A program made the position numbers and the translations under genes. This document shows, in pieces, positions 19,286 to 26,717 of a stretch of DNA of 64,000 nucleotides. The stretch is from Limisphaerales bacterium. GTDB lineage: Bacteria; Verrucomicrobiota; Verrucomicrobiia; Limisphaerales; SXTU01. The notes beneath the pieces are model-generated. The model was not told the origin of the DNA and made no database searches. It saw only the letters and a list, made by a program, of their open reading frames with translations. Position 1 is the stretch's first letter. Each line of letters starts with the position of its first letter. The stretch lies in the NCBI GenBank assembly GCA_009773355.1, contig WRPG01000006.1, forward strand, positions 37,576 to 101,575, read 5' to 3'.

Positions 19286-20248
19286 TCACTCCTTCACCGC
19301 GACGACGAACTGGTTCGAGGTCGCCATTCCTAGCTTGATGCAAAGCGTGTCCAGCACGGTGAAGCCGCCGCTGAACACGATGTTCTTCAAGCTGATGTGC
19401 CGCCACGGCCAGCCGCCTTCCTCGACGCAATCCAAGCCGAACTTCACACGCAGGCTGATGATCCAGAAGCCGATGGAGGGCAGGTAGCCGCGGTCAATGA
19501 CCTTGAAGCCCGCCTCCTGCACGAGCGTCGTGAGCGAGGCTTGGTTGAACAGGTGGAAGTGGCGCGGCGTGTGGAAGCCGGCCCAGTAGGAGTTGTGGAA
19601 CAGGTCGAAGTCGAGGCCGCCGACGTTGGGCGTGTCAATGACGAGGAGCGCGCCGGGCTTGAGCTTCGGGCGCAGGTTCAGCAGGGCTTGGCGCGGGTCG
19701 CGGAGATGTTCGATGAGCTGGCGCATGAAAGCGAGGTCATAGGCATTGTCTGGCAGGCTCGCCACGTCGGCCTCGATGTTGCCCTCGCGACACTCGACGT
19801 TCAGCTCCTTCGCCAACGCGCGCGCGCGGTCGCTGAAGAGCAGGTCGAAGGCGGTGGCTTGCGCGCCGCAGTCGGCGTAGGCGTCGCGGTAGGCGGCGAT
19901 GCGCTTCACGTCGCCGCAGCCGATGTCAATGAGGTTGGTGAAGCGCCGTTCGCCCCAGCGCGCGCGGAAGTCGCGGGCGTCCTTGCCCATCTTCCAGCGG
20001 ATGAGCTTGCTCTTGTGGAAGAGCGGGGAGTTGGGGTTGACCGTGTAGTAGGTCGGCGGGTAGAGCGCGGCGACCTCCTCGGGCGCGGGCAGCGGGTTGA
20101 GATAGACGTGGCCGCACTTCCAGCAGCGCACGATGTCAAACTCGCCGGGGCGCGCGTGGTATTCCCGGTCGTCGGTGCGCGAGACGAGCGTCCAGCCGCG
20201 TTCGCCGCAGAGGAGACAATGGCCGTCGGTGCCGGTGGTGGAAGGCAT
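19286..20248 (-). CDS. Class I SAM-dependent methyltransferase with N-terminal zinc ribbon
   Basis: A 320-residue protein starting at ATG 20248 (MPSTTGTDGHCLLCGERG). Two CxxC pairs, CLLCG and CWKCG, form a probable zinc ribbon in the first 50 residues. The methyltransferase core shows motif I as LIDIGCGDVKRIAAY, then DLAFMRQLIEHLRDPRQAL and GALLVIDTPNVGG. This layout matches methyltransferase type 11/23 proteins often involved in modifying sugars, lipids or small molecules; the acceptor is not evident. There are no membrane segments apart from a mildly hydrophobic C-terminal stretch. It is not obviously in an operon. Confidence 0.85.
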   Translation of the reverse strand: MPSTTGTDGHCLLCGERGWTLVSRTDDREYHARPGEFDIVRCWKCGHVYLNPLPAPEEVAALYPPTYYTVNPNSPLFHKSKLIRWKMGKDARDFRARWGERRFTNLIDIGCGDVKRIAAYRDAYADCGAQATAFDLLFSDRARALAKELNVECREGNIEADVASLPDNAYDLAFMRQLIEHLRDPRQALLNLRPKLKPGALLVIDTPNVGGLDFDLFHNSYWAGFHTPRHFHLFNQASLTTLVQEAGFKVIDRGYLPSIGFWIISLRVKFGLDCVEEGGWPWRHISLKNIVFSGGFTVLDTLCIKLGMATSNQFVVAVKE

Positions 20249-20260
20249 GGCGGGGGAAAC

Positions 20261-20289
20261 GTCCAACATTCAACGCTCAACTTTCAACT
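20261..20289. repeat. Single heptamer array (CAACNTT-like), intergenic
   Basis: About four heptamers of the type tcaacat, tcaacgc, tcaactt, tcaactg just upstream of the methyltransferase start. No opposite arm was seen nearby. Confidence 0.7.
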
Positions 20290-20351
20290 GCCAAAGCGAG
20301 GACGGGAGCCAACCCTGAAATCTCCCGGGTGACTTGGCTGCGTAGCAGCCC

Positions 20352-20514
20352 AACAACAGTAGCCGTGGGTGAAGCGAGCCACGCGAGCGCAACCCACGGT
20401 CGGCCAGCGAAAGCACGGCCACCGAATGTCCTACCGCTACGCGGTAGCCATTCTTGTTCACGCTAACCGTGGGTTTCGTCCGCAAAGCGGACTTCACCCA
20501 CGGCTACTGTTGTT
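20352..20514. repeat. Large inverted repeat with 23-bp perfect arms
   Basis: The outer arms 20352-20374 (aacaacagtagccgtgggtg...) and 20492-20514 (...cacccacggctactgttgtt) are exactly complementary. The inner arms aacccacggt (20391-20400) and accgtgggtt (20466-20475) also pair. It fills most of the gap upstream of the methyltransferase and downstream of the small membrane protein gene. Confidence 0.9.
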
Positions 20515-20553
20515 CCGGCCCCGCTGGGGCCGCCGCTGTGGTTTGCGGAGAGG

Positions 20554-20859
20554 TTAGGACGCCGATACGTGAAACAACATCGTCATCACGACTGCCCAAA
20601 GCATCAGCACGCAGCCGAAAAAGACGGCAATCCCGTGGAAACTCACCCGCCGGAAAGTGCCGATGGGTTCGGGGCGCAGCCACAGGGCGATAACTGCGCC
20701 AAACACAAATCTCAGGCTTGTCGAAGACCAATCGAATCCCCCAATCAGCCAGAACAGAATCAGAAGCGACGCGAACACAACCGCCTTCTCCACCTGTGTC
20801 AGCGTGCGGAAGAATCCGTCACGTTGCCGGTCACCGCCTTGATTGCCTCCTGAGTCCAT
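20554..20859 (-). CDS. Small hypothetical membrane protein
   Basis: A 101-residue protein with about three hydrophobic segments: VVFASLLILFWLIGGF, LRFVFGAVIALWL, and GIAVFFGCVLMLWAVVMTML. The N-terminus is Gly/Arg-rich and polar. I do not recognise the family. It lies 6 bp after the fatty acid desaturase stop on the same strand, so it is probably co-transcribed with it. Its composition is a little poorer in GC than the neighbours. It could be an accessory membrane protein or an unrelated passenger. Confidence 0.6.
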   Translation of the reverse strand: MDSGGNQGGDRQRDGFFRTLTQVEKAVVFASLLILFWLIGGFDWSSTSLRFVFGAVIALWLRPEPIGTFRRVSFHGIAVFFGCVLMLWAVVMTMLFHVSAS

Positions 20860-20865
20860 GATCGC

Positions 20866-21828
20866 TCAAGCTGGCTTCGCCGCCCCATGCGCCACCTTCG
20901 GCTCCGCGTTGATCATCTCCCACAGCACGGCGAGGTAGCTGCGGCGGATGGGTTGGAGGTAGCCGGGTTCGTTTTCCTGAAGGAGCTTCGAGAGCTTGCG
21001 GAGGTTGTAGAAGGGCACGCCGAACTGCGCGTGGTGCGCGAGGTGGGTGTCGAAGCCGAAGGGCGCGATGAGGTAGGCCTCCAGAAACGTCGCCTCGATG
21101 TCCACGGTGGCCTGCTCCAGGTCGTCGAGCGGCGCGGGGTCGGTCGTGTGCAGAAACCAGTAGCCGTGCTCGACGAAGATGCGGACCTCGTCGAGGAGCT
21201 GCGCGATGAGCACCAGCGGCGCGAGCCAGTGCGTGAAGTAGGCCCACCAGTGGAATTGCGTGGCGAACAGCGCGAAGAGCGCGGCCTGCCCGACGAGGAT
21301 GAGGCCGAGTTGCACCCAGTCGCGCTCGGTCTCGATGGTCTTGCTGCCGAACTGCGCGCGCGTGGTGAACTTGCGGATGACCTTGCGGAAGAGCGAGACG
21401 ACCACGCCGGTGAGCAGCGCCCACGCGCGCGGCAGGCCGGGCTTCACGCGCAGCGGCGGGCTGTAGAGCGGGGCATCCACGTCCTCGCCGATCTTCTGCG
21501 GGGACTTGTGGTGCTGGAGGTGGGACTTCCGGTAGAGGAGGAAGTTCATGCCCAGCAAGCCGCTCAGGCCCTTGCCGACGGCTTCGTTGACCTCGACGGG
21601 GAAGAAGAGGTTTTTGTGCGTCGCCTCATGGATGGCCATGACGAGGCGATACTGCATGAAGCCGATGACGACAAAGGCCGCGACCCAGACCGGCCAGAGC
21701 GGCCAGAGCTTCATCGCCACGAGCGCGAGCGCGAGGATGCCGACGGTGGAACCGACGTGGAGCGCGACGGGCAGATTGCGCCGGTCCTCGCGCAATTCCT
21801 TAACTTTATCGAGCGTTTCTTTCGTCAT
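20866..21828 (-). CDS. Fatty acid desaturase family membrane protein
   Basis: A 320-residue protein starting at ATG 21828 (MTKETLDKVKELREDRRN). It has four to six hydrophobic segments and the three histidine boxes of membrane di-iron desaturases: HEATHKN, HLQHH, and HLAHHAQF. A conserved-looking EHGYWF lies between boxes two and three. It would introduce a double bond or hydroxyl into an acyl chain or carotenoid in the inner membrane. Longer starts at 21873 and 21933 exist but add unconserved residues. It is followed 6 bp later by a small membrane protein gene. Confidence 0.88.
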   Translation of the reverse strand: MTKETLDKVKELREDRRNLPVALHVGSTVGILALALVAMKLWPLWPVWVAAFVVIGFMQYRLVMAIHEATHKNLFFPVEVNEAVGKGLSGLLGMNFLLYRKSHLQHHKSPQKIGEDVDAPLYSPPLRVKPGLPRAWALLTGVVVSLFRKVIRKFTTRAQFGSKTIETERDWVQLGLILVGQAALFALFATQFHWWAYFTHWLAPLVLIAQLLDEVRIFVEHGYWFLHTTDPAPLDDLEQATVDIEATFLEAYLIAPFGFDTHLAHHAQFGVPFYNLRKLSKLLQENEPGYLQPIRRSYLAVLWEMINAEPKVAHGAAKPA

Positions 21829-21922
21829 GCGAGCGCCTGAAGCCGCAGACAAAACATAGCCCGCGACCCGCATGAGGCGAGTCTTTTGTTGGCGGAGGAA
21901 TGGCGCAGATTGCTGCCGGATG

Positions 21923-21990
21923 CAGCTCGACATTCCAGTATCAAGCCATGACAGCGGTGCCTTCGACTCGACATTGGAATGTCGAGCTAC
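21923..21990. repeat. Inverted repeat of the AGCTCGACATTCC family
   Basis: The left half agctcgacattccagta (from 21923) faces the right half ending tcgagctac (21990). The right half contains the perfect hairpin TCGACATTGGAATGTCGA (21968-21985). A second member lies at 60516-60598. Confidence 0.85.
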
Positions 21991-22008
21991 TCTGGCGGCG
22001 GCGCGGCC

Positions 22009-22392
22009 TTAGTTCCGGGCCAGCGCCTTGCGGGCGGAGACGGAGCCGTTCGCCTTGCGCGCGGCGGGCTTGGCCACGGAGACCGGCTTCACGGCGACGT
22101 CACGGGACGCGGCGGCGAGCTTGGTGGTCTTCGGCGCAGCGGCCTTCGGGGCAGCCGGCGTGATGGCGCGGGCGGTGGAGAGCTTGGGAGCGGCGGTGGT
22201 CTGCGGCGGCCAGGTGCGGGCGGCCTTGGCGGCGGCGGCGGCCTGCTGCTGGCGGGTCAGGCGGAGCTGGGCCTCGGCCTGAAGCCAGTAGGTTTGCTCG
22301 CGGCCCGACTGGCGGCCTTCCTTCTCCCAAATCAGGAAGGCGTGCAGGGCGATTTCGTCGTGGGTGGGCAGGGCGGTGTTCAACTCGTTCAT
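22009..22392 (-). CDS. DUF2934 domain protein with Ala/Lys-rich tail
   Basis: A 127-residue protein starting at ATG 22392 (MNELNTALPTHDEIALHAF). Residues about 10-45, HAFLIWEKEGRQSGREQTYW followed by LQAEAQL, match the DUF2934 pattern (helical, x-IWEEEGRPxGRxxxxWLxAE). The remaining 80 residues are Ala, Lys, Pro and Thr-rich (AAPKAAAPKTTKLAAASR), like histone H1-type or nucleoid-associated tails, so DNA binding is possible but unproven. DUF2934 has no known reaction. It is divergent from the NusG-like gene. Confidence 0.75.
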   Translation of the reverse strand: MNELNTALPTHDEIALHAFLIWEKEGRQSGREQTYWLQAEAQLRLTRQQQAAAAAKAARTWPPQTTAAPKLSTARAITPAAPKAAAPKTTKLAAASRDVAVKPVSVAKPAARKANGSVSARKALARN

Positions 22393-22704
22393 GGCAGTGT
22401 GCTCGTTTGCTGGTTCAAGACGCCATTGCTGGCGGTTCAAAGCGGACGGAGCCTCGTTGCCCAGCCGGTGCCAACCGTAAAGGCACGCATCGGTGCCGGT
22501 CGGGTGCGGGGAAATCCATCCGTGCGAAAGCGCCCAAGGGCGCAGCGCGGGTGTTAGGTAGGAGAAAGCGCGGGCGGTGTCAAGTCTCGCGAAACGGTCC
22601 GCGCAACGGCAGTCGCAAAGCGGCCCGCCCGCAGGCCGGCGTTGGCTGCGACCGGGCGCAAATGGCTTGTGACCGTTCTGTGCGCCGCGCTACGTTGACC
22701 GCAC
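22393..22704. other. Intergenic region between divergent genes
   Basis: About 310 bases separating the divergent DUF2934 and NusG-like starts, presumably with both promoters. A ttgacc at about 22695 is too close to the NusG-like ATG to be its promoter box. Short GC-rich self-complementary stretches (gcccgcccgcaggc) are present, but I see no convincing gene, RNA or repeat family. Confidence 0.4.
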
Positions 22705-23241
22705 ATGAGTGACGGTTCGGAAGCCGCGCCGGCCTGGTTTTGCGTGCGGTCGCAGATCAAGCACGAGCACATCGCCGCCGGCCACTTGCAACAGTTGCCC
22801 GGCGTGGACGTGTTCTGTCCGCGCGTGCGCTTCCAGCGCGCGACCCGGCGCGGCAAGGTGTGGTTCACCGAGGCGATGTTTCCGAACTACCTCTTCGCGC
22901 ACTTCGAGTTGCGAAACCTGCGCCTCATCAAGGCCGCGCACGGCGTCGCGGGCGTCGTCCACTTCGGCGACTACTTCGCGCCCGTGCCGGACGAGATCAT
23001 CACCGACCTCCGCACGCGATTGGATGAAACCGACCTGAAAGTATTTCCCGACGCGGTGCAGCCGGGCGACGAGGTCGTCATCGCGGACGGCACGTTCATG
23101 GGCATCACGGCGGTAGTGCAACGGTTGATGCCCGCGAAGGACCGCGTGCGTGTGCTGCTCGAATTCCTTGGCCGCCCAGTGGAAACCGAACTCGCCTCCG
23201 CCAGCCTCGTCAAAACCGGCGTGAACCCGCGCCTCGACTAA
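22705..23241 (+). CDS. NusG/RfaH-like transcription antitermination paralog
   Basis: A 178-residue protein. The NGN domain starts WFCVRSQIKHEHIAAGHLQQ and contains the RfaH-like VFCPRVRFQRATRRGKVWFT and FPNYLFAHFE. A KOW-type domain follows (VQPGDEVVIADGTFMGITAV) and ends near residue 170. Length and motifs match specialised NusG paralogs (RfaH, UpxY, LoaP groups), which ride with RNA polymerase to suppress premature termination in long envelope-polysaccharide operons. The next gene, 8 bp downstream, is a sugar aminotransferase, which fits that role. It could be a general NusG, but the divergent sequence and context favour a specialised one. Confidence 0.85.
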   Translation: MSDGSEAAPAWFCVRSQIKHEHIAAGHLQQLPGVDVFCPRVRFQRATRRGKVWFTEAMFPNYLFAHFELRNLRLIKAAHGVAGVVHFGDYFAPVPDEIITDLRTRLDETDLKVFPDAVQPGDEVVIADGTFMGITAVVQRLMPAKDRVRVLLEFLGRPVETELASASLVKTGVNPRLD

Positions 23242-23249
23242 CCTGCTCC

Positions 23250-24383
23250 ATGGCCGTTCCTCTCTTCGACATCAAACCTCAGAACCACGCCCTCGCCACC
23301 GAGCTGCAAGCCGCCTTCGCGCGCGTGCTGGCGTCGGGCCAGTTCATCCTCGGCCCCGAGGTGCAGAACTTCGAGCGCCAGTGCGCGGAGTATCTGGGCG
23401 TGAAGCACGCGCTGGGCGTGTCGTCGGGCACCGACGCCATCCTGCTCGCGCTCATGGCGCTGGGCATCGGGCCGGGCGACGAGGTGATCTGTCCGAGCTT
23501 CACGTTCTTCGCCACCGCCGGCTGTGTCACACGCACGGGTGCGAAGCCGGTCTTCTGCGATGTCCAAGCCGACACGTTCAACCTCGACGTGGCCGACGCC
23601 GCGCGCCGCATCACGCCGCGCACCAAGGCCATCATGCCGGTGCATCTCTACGGCCAGGCGGCGGACATGACGGCGTTGAACGAGCTTGCACGGCAGCACG
23701 GCATCAAGGTCATCGAGGACGCCTGCCAGGCCGTGGGGGCGACGCAGGGCGGCAAACACGTCGGCAGCCTCGGCGACTTCGGCGCGTTCAGCTTTTTCCC
23801 GACGAAGAATCTCGGCGCGTTCGGCGACGCCGGTCTGCTCACCACGAACGACGACTCGCTCGCCCGGCAGGCCACGCTGCTGCGCAACCACGGCGCGCAC
23901 CCGAAGTATTACCACCAGTTCGTCGGCGGGAACTTCCGGCTCGACGCCGTGCAAGCCGCGCTGCTCGCCGTGAAGCTGCCGCTGCTGGACGACTTCGCGC
24001 GGAAGCGGACGGCGAACGCGGCGCGCTACACTGAACACTTCGCCCGGCTGCCCGGCGTCGGCACGCGGCTCCTCCTCCCGACGGCCTGGCCCGGCAACGG
24101 CCACACTTGGAACCAATACACACTCCGCCTGCCCGGCGCGGGCCGGCGCGAGGCGCTGCGCGAGTGGCTCGCCGCGCGGCAGATCGGGACGGAGATTTAC
24201 TATCCGGTGCCGCTCCACGCGCAGGCGTGCTTCGCGGCGGTCGGCCAGACGGACGCGGACTTGCCGGTCTCCGCCCGGCTCGCGGGCGAGGTCCTGAGCA
24301 TCCCCATCTTCCCGGAGTTGACGCTGGCGCAGCAGGACGAGGTGATCGCGGCGGTCGGTGATTTTTTGGCGGCGGGGAAGTAG
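23250..24383 (+). CDS. DegT/DnrJ/EryC1/StrS family aminotransferase
   Basis: A 377-residue PLP enzyme of the sugar-aminotransferase family. It begins VPLFDIKPQN and shows LGVKHALGVSSGTDAILLAL, VICPSFTFFATAG, VIEDACQAVGATQGGK and the PLP lysine motif SFFPTKNLGAFGDAG. A C-terminal IGTEIYYPVPLHAQACF block is typical of UDP-keto-sugar transaminases such as the WbpE/WlbC type. It would make an aminosugar nucleotide for surface polysaccharide. It starts 8 bp after the NusG-like gene, so the two are very probably one operon. The exact keto-sugar is not determined. Confidence 0.92.
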   Translation: MAVPLFDIKPQNHALATELQAAFARVLASGQFILGPEVQNFERQCAEYLGVKHALGVSSGTDAILLALMALGIGPGDEVICPSFTFFATAGCVTRTGAKPVFCDVQADTFNLDVADAARRITPRTKAIMPVHLYGQAADMTALNELARQHGIKVIEDACQAVGATQGGKHVGSLGDFGAFSFFPTKNLGAFGDAGLLTTNDDSLARQATLLRNHGAHPKYYHQFVGGNFRLDAVQAALLAVKLPLLDDFARKRTANAARYTEHFARLPGVGTRLLLPTAWPGNGHTWNQYTLRLPGAGRREALREWLAARQIGTEIYYPVPLHAQACFAAVGQTDADLPVSARLAGEVLSIPIFPELTLAQQDEVIAAVGDFLAAGK

Positions 24384-24466
24384 CAGCGCGCCGCTCCGCC
24401 GTTGAATTCATGCTGGCGGAACCAAGTCCTTACCCCTCGTTCGCTACCGACAACCCTGATTATCCC

Positions 24467-25408
24467 ATGAAGACATTCCGTCCCGTTTTGGCTTTCCTCG
24501 CAACGCTGGCGTTGGCCGCCGCCGCCCAGGCCGCGCCCAAGTCCGTGCTCGTCGTCACCACCACCACGGGCTTCCGGCACAGCTCGATTGAGGTGGCCGA
24601 GAAGGTCATCGCCCAGCTCGGCGAGCAGAGCGGCGCGTTCACCGTGGATTACGCGCGCGTCACGCCGCCGAGCGTCCCCCGCAAGCCCAACGCGCCCAAG
24701 GCCACCGGCGACGAGAAGAAGGACAGCGCCGCGAAGAAACGCTACGACGAGGAGCTGGCGAAGTATCAGGCCGACGAGCCGAGGATCAAGGACTTGACCA
24801 AGAAGTATGCCGACGACCAGAAACGCGTGCTGGCCGAAAAGATGTCCGCCGAGGCGCTGAAGAAATACGACGCCATCATCTTCGCCAACACCACCGGCGA
24901 CCTGCCGCTGCCGGACCGGGAGGCGTTCATCAAGTGGGTCGAGTCCGGCAAGGGCTTCTGCGCCATGCACTCCGGCTCGGACACCTTCCACGGCTTCCGG
25001 CCTTACGTGGAGATGCTCGGCGGTGAGTTCCGCACGCACGGCCCGCAGGTCACGGTGACGGCGGTGAACAAGGCGCCGCAGCATCCGGCGACGAAGCACC
25101 TGCCCGCGCGCTGGGAAATCTTCGACGAGATTTACGAGTTCAAGAGCCACGAGCAGGGCGGCGTCAAGGAGCTGCTCTCGATGGACCAGCACCCGCACAC
25201 GAAGGCTCCCGGCTACAACGGCATGTCCTGGTATCGCAACGTCGGCAAGGGCCGCGTCTTCTACACCTCGCTCGGCCACCGCGAGGACATGTGGGATCCC
25301 GCGTGGAAGGACGGCGGCGGCAACCGCAAGAACCCGCCCGCCATCGCGCTCGCCTACCAGCAGCACATCCTCGGCGGCATCAAGTGGGCGCTGGGCCTGG
25401 AGAAGTAA
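24467..25408 (+). CDS. ThuA domain protein (trehalose-utilisation-like), secreted
   Basis: A 313-residue protein starting at ATG 24467 (MKTFRPVLAFLATLAL), giving a clear signal peptide ending AAQAAPK; an upstream start at 24410 would place 19 extra residues before it. ThuA features are visible: VLVVTTTTGFRHSSIEV, YDAIIFANTTGDLPLPD, KGFCAMHSGSDTFHGF, GGEFRTHG and GKGRVFYTSLGHREDMW. A charged insert at about 75-130 is rich in Lys, Glu and Asp. ThuA is a glutamine-amidotransferase-like fold linked to sugar utilisation. The DUF1080 gene follows 42 bp downstream, a pairing common in PVC genomes. Confidence 0.9.
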   Translation: MKTFRPVLAFLATLALAAAAQAAPKSVLVVTTTTGFRHSSIEVAEKVIAQLGEQSGAFTVDYARVTPPSVPRKPNAPKATGDEKKDSAAKKRYDEELAKYQADEPRIKDLTKKYADDQKRVLAEKMSAEALKKYDAIIFANTTGDLPLPDREAFIKWVESGKGFCAMHSGSDTFHGFRPYVEMLGGEFRTHGPQVTVTAVNKAPQHPATKHLPARWEIFDEIYEFKSHEQGGVKELLSMDQHPHTKAPGYNGMSWYRNVGKGRVFYTSLGHREDMWDPAWKDGGGNRKNPPAIALAYQQHILGGIKWALGLEK

Positions 25409-25417
25409 CCCTCTCAT

Positions 25418-25449
25418 CTGCTCACTTTCCCACTCTCACACTTTCACAC
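25418..25449. repeat. Single heptamer array (CACTTTC-like) before the DUF1080 start
   Basis: Tandem units ctcactt, tcccact, ctcacac, tttcaca lie immediately before ATG 25451, in the space expected for the ribosome-binding site. They are the same family as the arms at 54491-54569, where both arms occur. Confidence 0.75.
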
Positions 25450-25450
25450 C

Positions 25451-26062
25451 ATGCGCCTTCTTCCTCTCCTCACCGCCCTCGCGCTCGCCATCACCACTTT
25501 CGCCGCCGACAAGGAAGCCGGCTTCAAGCCCCTCTTCAACGGCAAGGACACCGCCGGCTGGAAGCTCCGTCGCGCCACCGGCCACAATTCTTGGACCGTC
25601 GAGAACGGCGTCCTCAAGAACACCGTGAACAAGGGCGAGCACGGCACCGACCTCGTCACCGAGCAGAAGTATTGGAACTTCACCGTGCGCTACGAGTTCC
25701 AGGTGCCCGACGGCTCGAACAGCGGCTTCTACCTGCGCGGCCGGCACGAGCTTCAGATCCTCGGCGACTTCAAGAGCGGCAAGCCCGGCAAGCAGGGCAA
25801 CGGCGCGATCTACAACCAGACCGCGCCCGCTGAGTTCGCCAGCAAACCCGGCGGCGAGTGGCAGACCTGCGAGGCCACGATCATCGGCAACAAGATCACC
25901 GTCACGCTCAACGGGAAGAAGATCCACGACGCCGTCGAGTGCAACGTCGCCACCGGCAGCGAGATTGACAAGAACGTGACCGAGCCAGGCCCGATCTTCC
26001 TGCAAGGCGACCACGGCACCGTCTGGTTCCGGAACATGCGGATCAAGGAACTGGCGAAATGA
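25451..26062 (+). CDS. DUF1080 (3-keto-disaccharide hydrolase-like) secreted protein
   Basis: A 203-residue protein with a signal peptide (residues 1-19, ending TTFAADKE). DUF1080 features are visible: GFKPLFNGKDTAGWK, SWTVENGVLKNTV, GTDLVTEQKYWNFTVRYEFQ, GFYLRGRHELQI, EWQTCEATIIGNKITVTLNG and a C-terminal GPIFLQGDHGTVWFRNMRIK. The concanavalin-like fold has been linked to hydrolysis of 3-keto-glucosides. It is 42 bp downstream of the ThuA gene and likely co-transcribed; the two probably act on the same oxidised sugar in the periplasm. Confidence 0.9.
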   Translation: MRLLPLLTALALAITTFAADKEAGFKPLFNGKDTAGWKLRRATGHNSWTVENGVLKNTVNKGEHGTDLVTEQKYWNFTVRYEFQVPDGSNSGFYLRGRHELQILGDFKSGKPGKQGNGAIYNQTAPAEFASKPGGEWQTCEATIIGNKITVTLNGKKIHDAVECNVATGSEIDKNVTEPGPIFLQGDHGTVWFRNMRIKELAK

Positions 26063-26117
26063 AGTAGGATCGCTCGTTTCGTTGGCCGCTCTGACGGGCA
26101 GCAATTTCAGAGGCAGA

Positions 26118-26140
26118 GATTTCGCGAAAAAAGCGAAATC
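26118..26140. terminator. Perfect 8-bp hairpin downstream of DUF1080
   Basis: GATTTCGC (26118-26125), a loop gaaaaaa, then GCGAAATC (26133-26140), 55 bp after the DUF1080 stop. There is no T-run after it, so it may work as a Rho-dependent or processing end rather than a classical intrinsic terminator. Confidence 0.45.
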
Positions 26141-26297
26141 ACCGCTTGACACTCTGTCACTCGGAGTCCACAAACGGCCCATCCCAAAGGTCGTTTATGG
26201 GGAATCATAAACTTGCTGTGTCGCAATGCTCCGGGTCGCAACCCGCCCGCAATGCTTTTTTCTCCCTCGCCCCGACCGATGGAGCGAGCCGGGCCGA

Positions 26298-26549
26298 AGG
26301 GATTTCTTTCTCCGGCCCCGAGTTCCTATCTCCCATCCCCCAAACCCTGTCCTCCGGTCCCGTCGCCCCGTATCTGACCCGCCGGACGCCCTCCGACAAC
26401 CCCGCAGGCCCCTTCCGGCTTGGCCGGATGCCTCCCGTCGGCTCCGAAGACCCCTGTCCGCTCGACCGGACGCCCCTCTTCGGCCCCGCAGACCCCCATT
26501 CCGTTGGCCGGATGCCACCCTTCGGCCTTGAAAACACGCCACTTACGAG
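26298..26549. repeat. 42-bp minisatellite (about six imperfect copies)
   Basis: Copies start at 26298 (degenerate), 26340, 26382, 26424, 26466 and 26508. The core is ccgga(c/t)gccnccnntcggc, followed by nccgnagacccc. Because 42 is divisible by 3, several frames on both strands stay open as 14-residue repeats, such as IRPSRKGPAGLSEG and GRRGASGRADRGLR. With no start, signal or codon bias to favour a frame, I treat it as non-coding repeat DNA. It lies in the 655-base gap between DUF1080 and the 26718 gene. Confidence 0.75.
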
Positions 26550-26552
26550 AAA

Positions 26553-26590
26553 TGGACCCTTTTGGGCCTTGGACCCTGGACTTTGGACCT
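26553..26590. repeat. Single heptamer array (TTGGACC type)
   Basis: Repeated cttggac, cctggac, tttggac units follow directly on the 42-bp minisatellite. No opposite arm was found nearby. Confidence 0.65.
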
Positions 26591-26680
26591 CATTTCCGGC
26601 CCCGATACTGACCAAAACTCGCCACCATCCTTCCCCCAGCCCTATCTCCTAGACGCCAGACCCTATCCCCCCAAAAAACC

Positions 26681-26714
26681 CATTCCGCATTCCGCACTCC
26701 GAACTCCGCATTGA
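26681..26714. repeat. Single heptamer array (CATTCCG type) just before a start codon
   Basis: Units cattccg, cattccg, cactccg, aactccg, cattgag end 3 bases before ATG 26718, replacing the expected ribosome-binding site. Confidence 0.75.
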
Positions 26715-26717
26715 GTT

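Noticed and set aside
26146..26151. TTGACA box downstream of the DUF1080 hairpin, read as a promoter for the minisatellite region
   Set aside because: No acceptable -10 at 16-19 bp, and no gene start within 500 bp.
26205..26615. Minus-strand open frame through the 42-bp minisatellite
   Set aside because: Several frames on both strands are equally open because the period is a multiple of three; no start, signal or domain singles one out.
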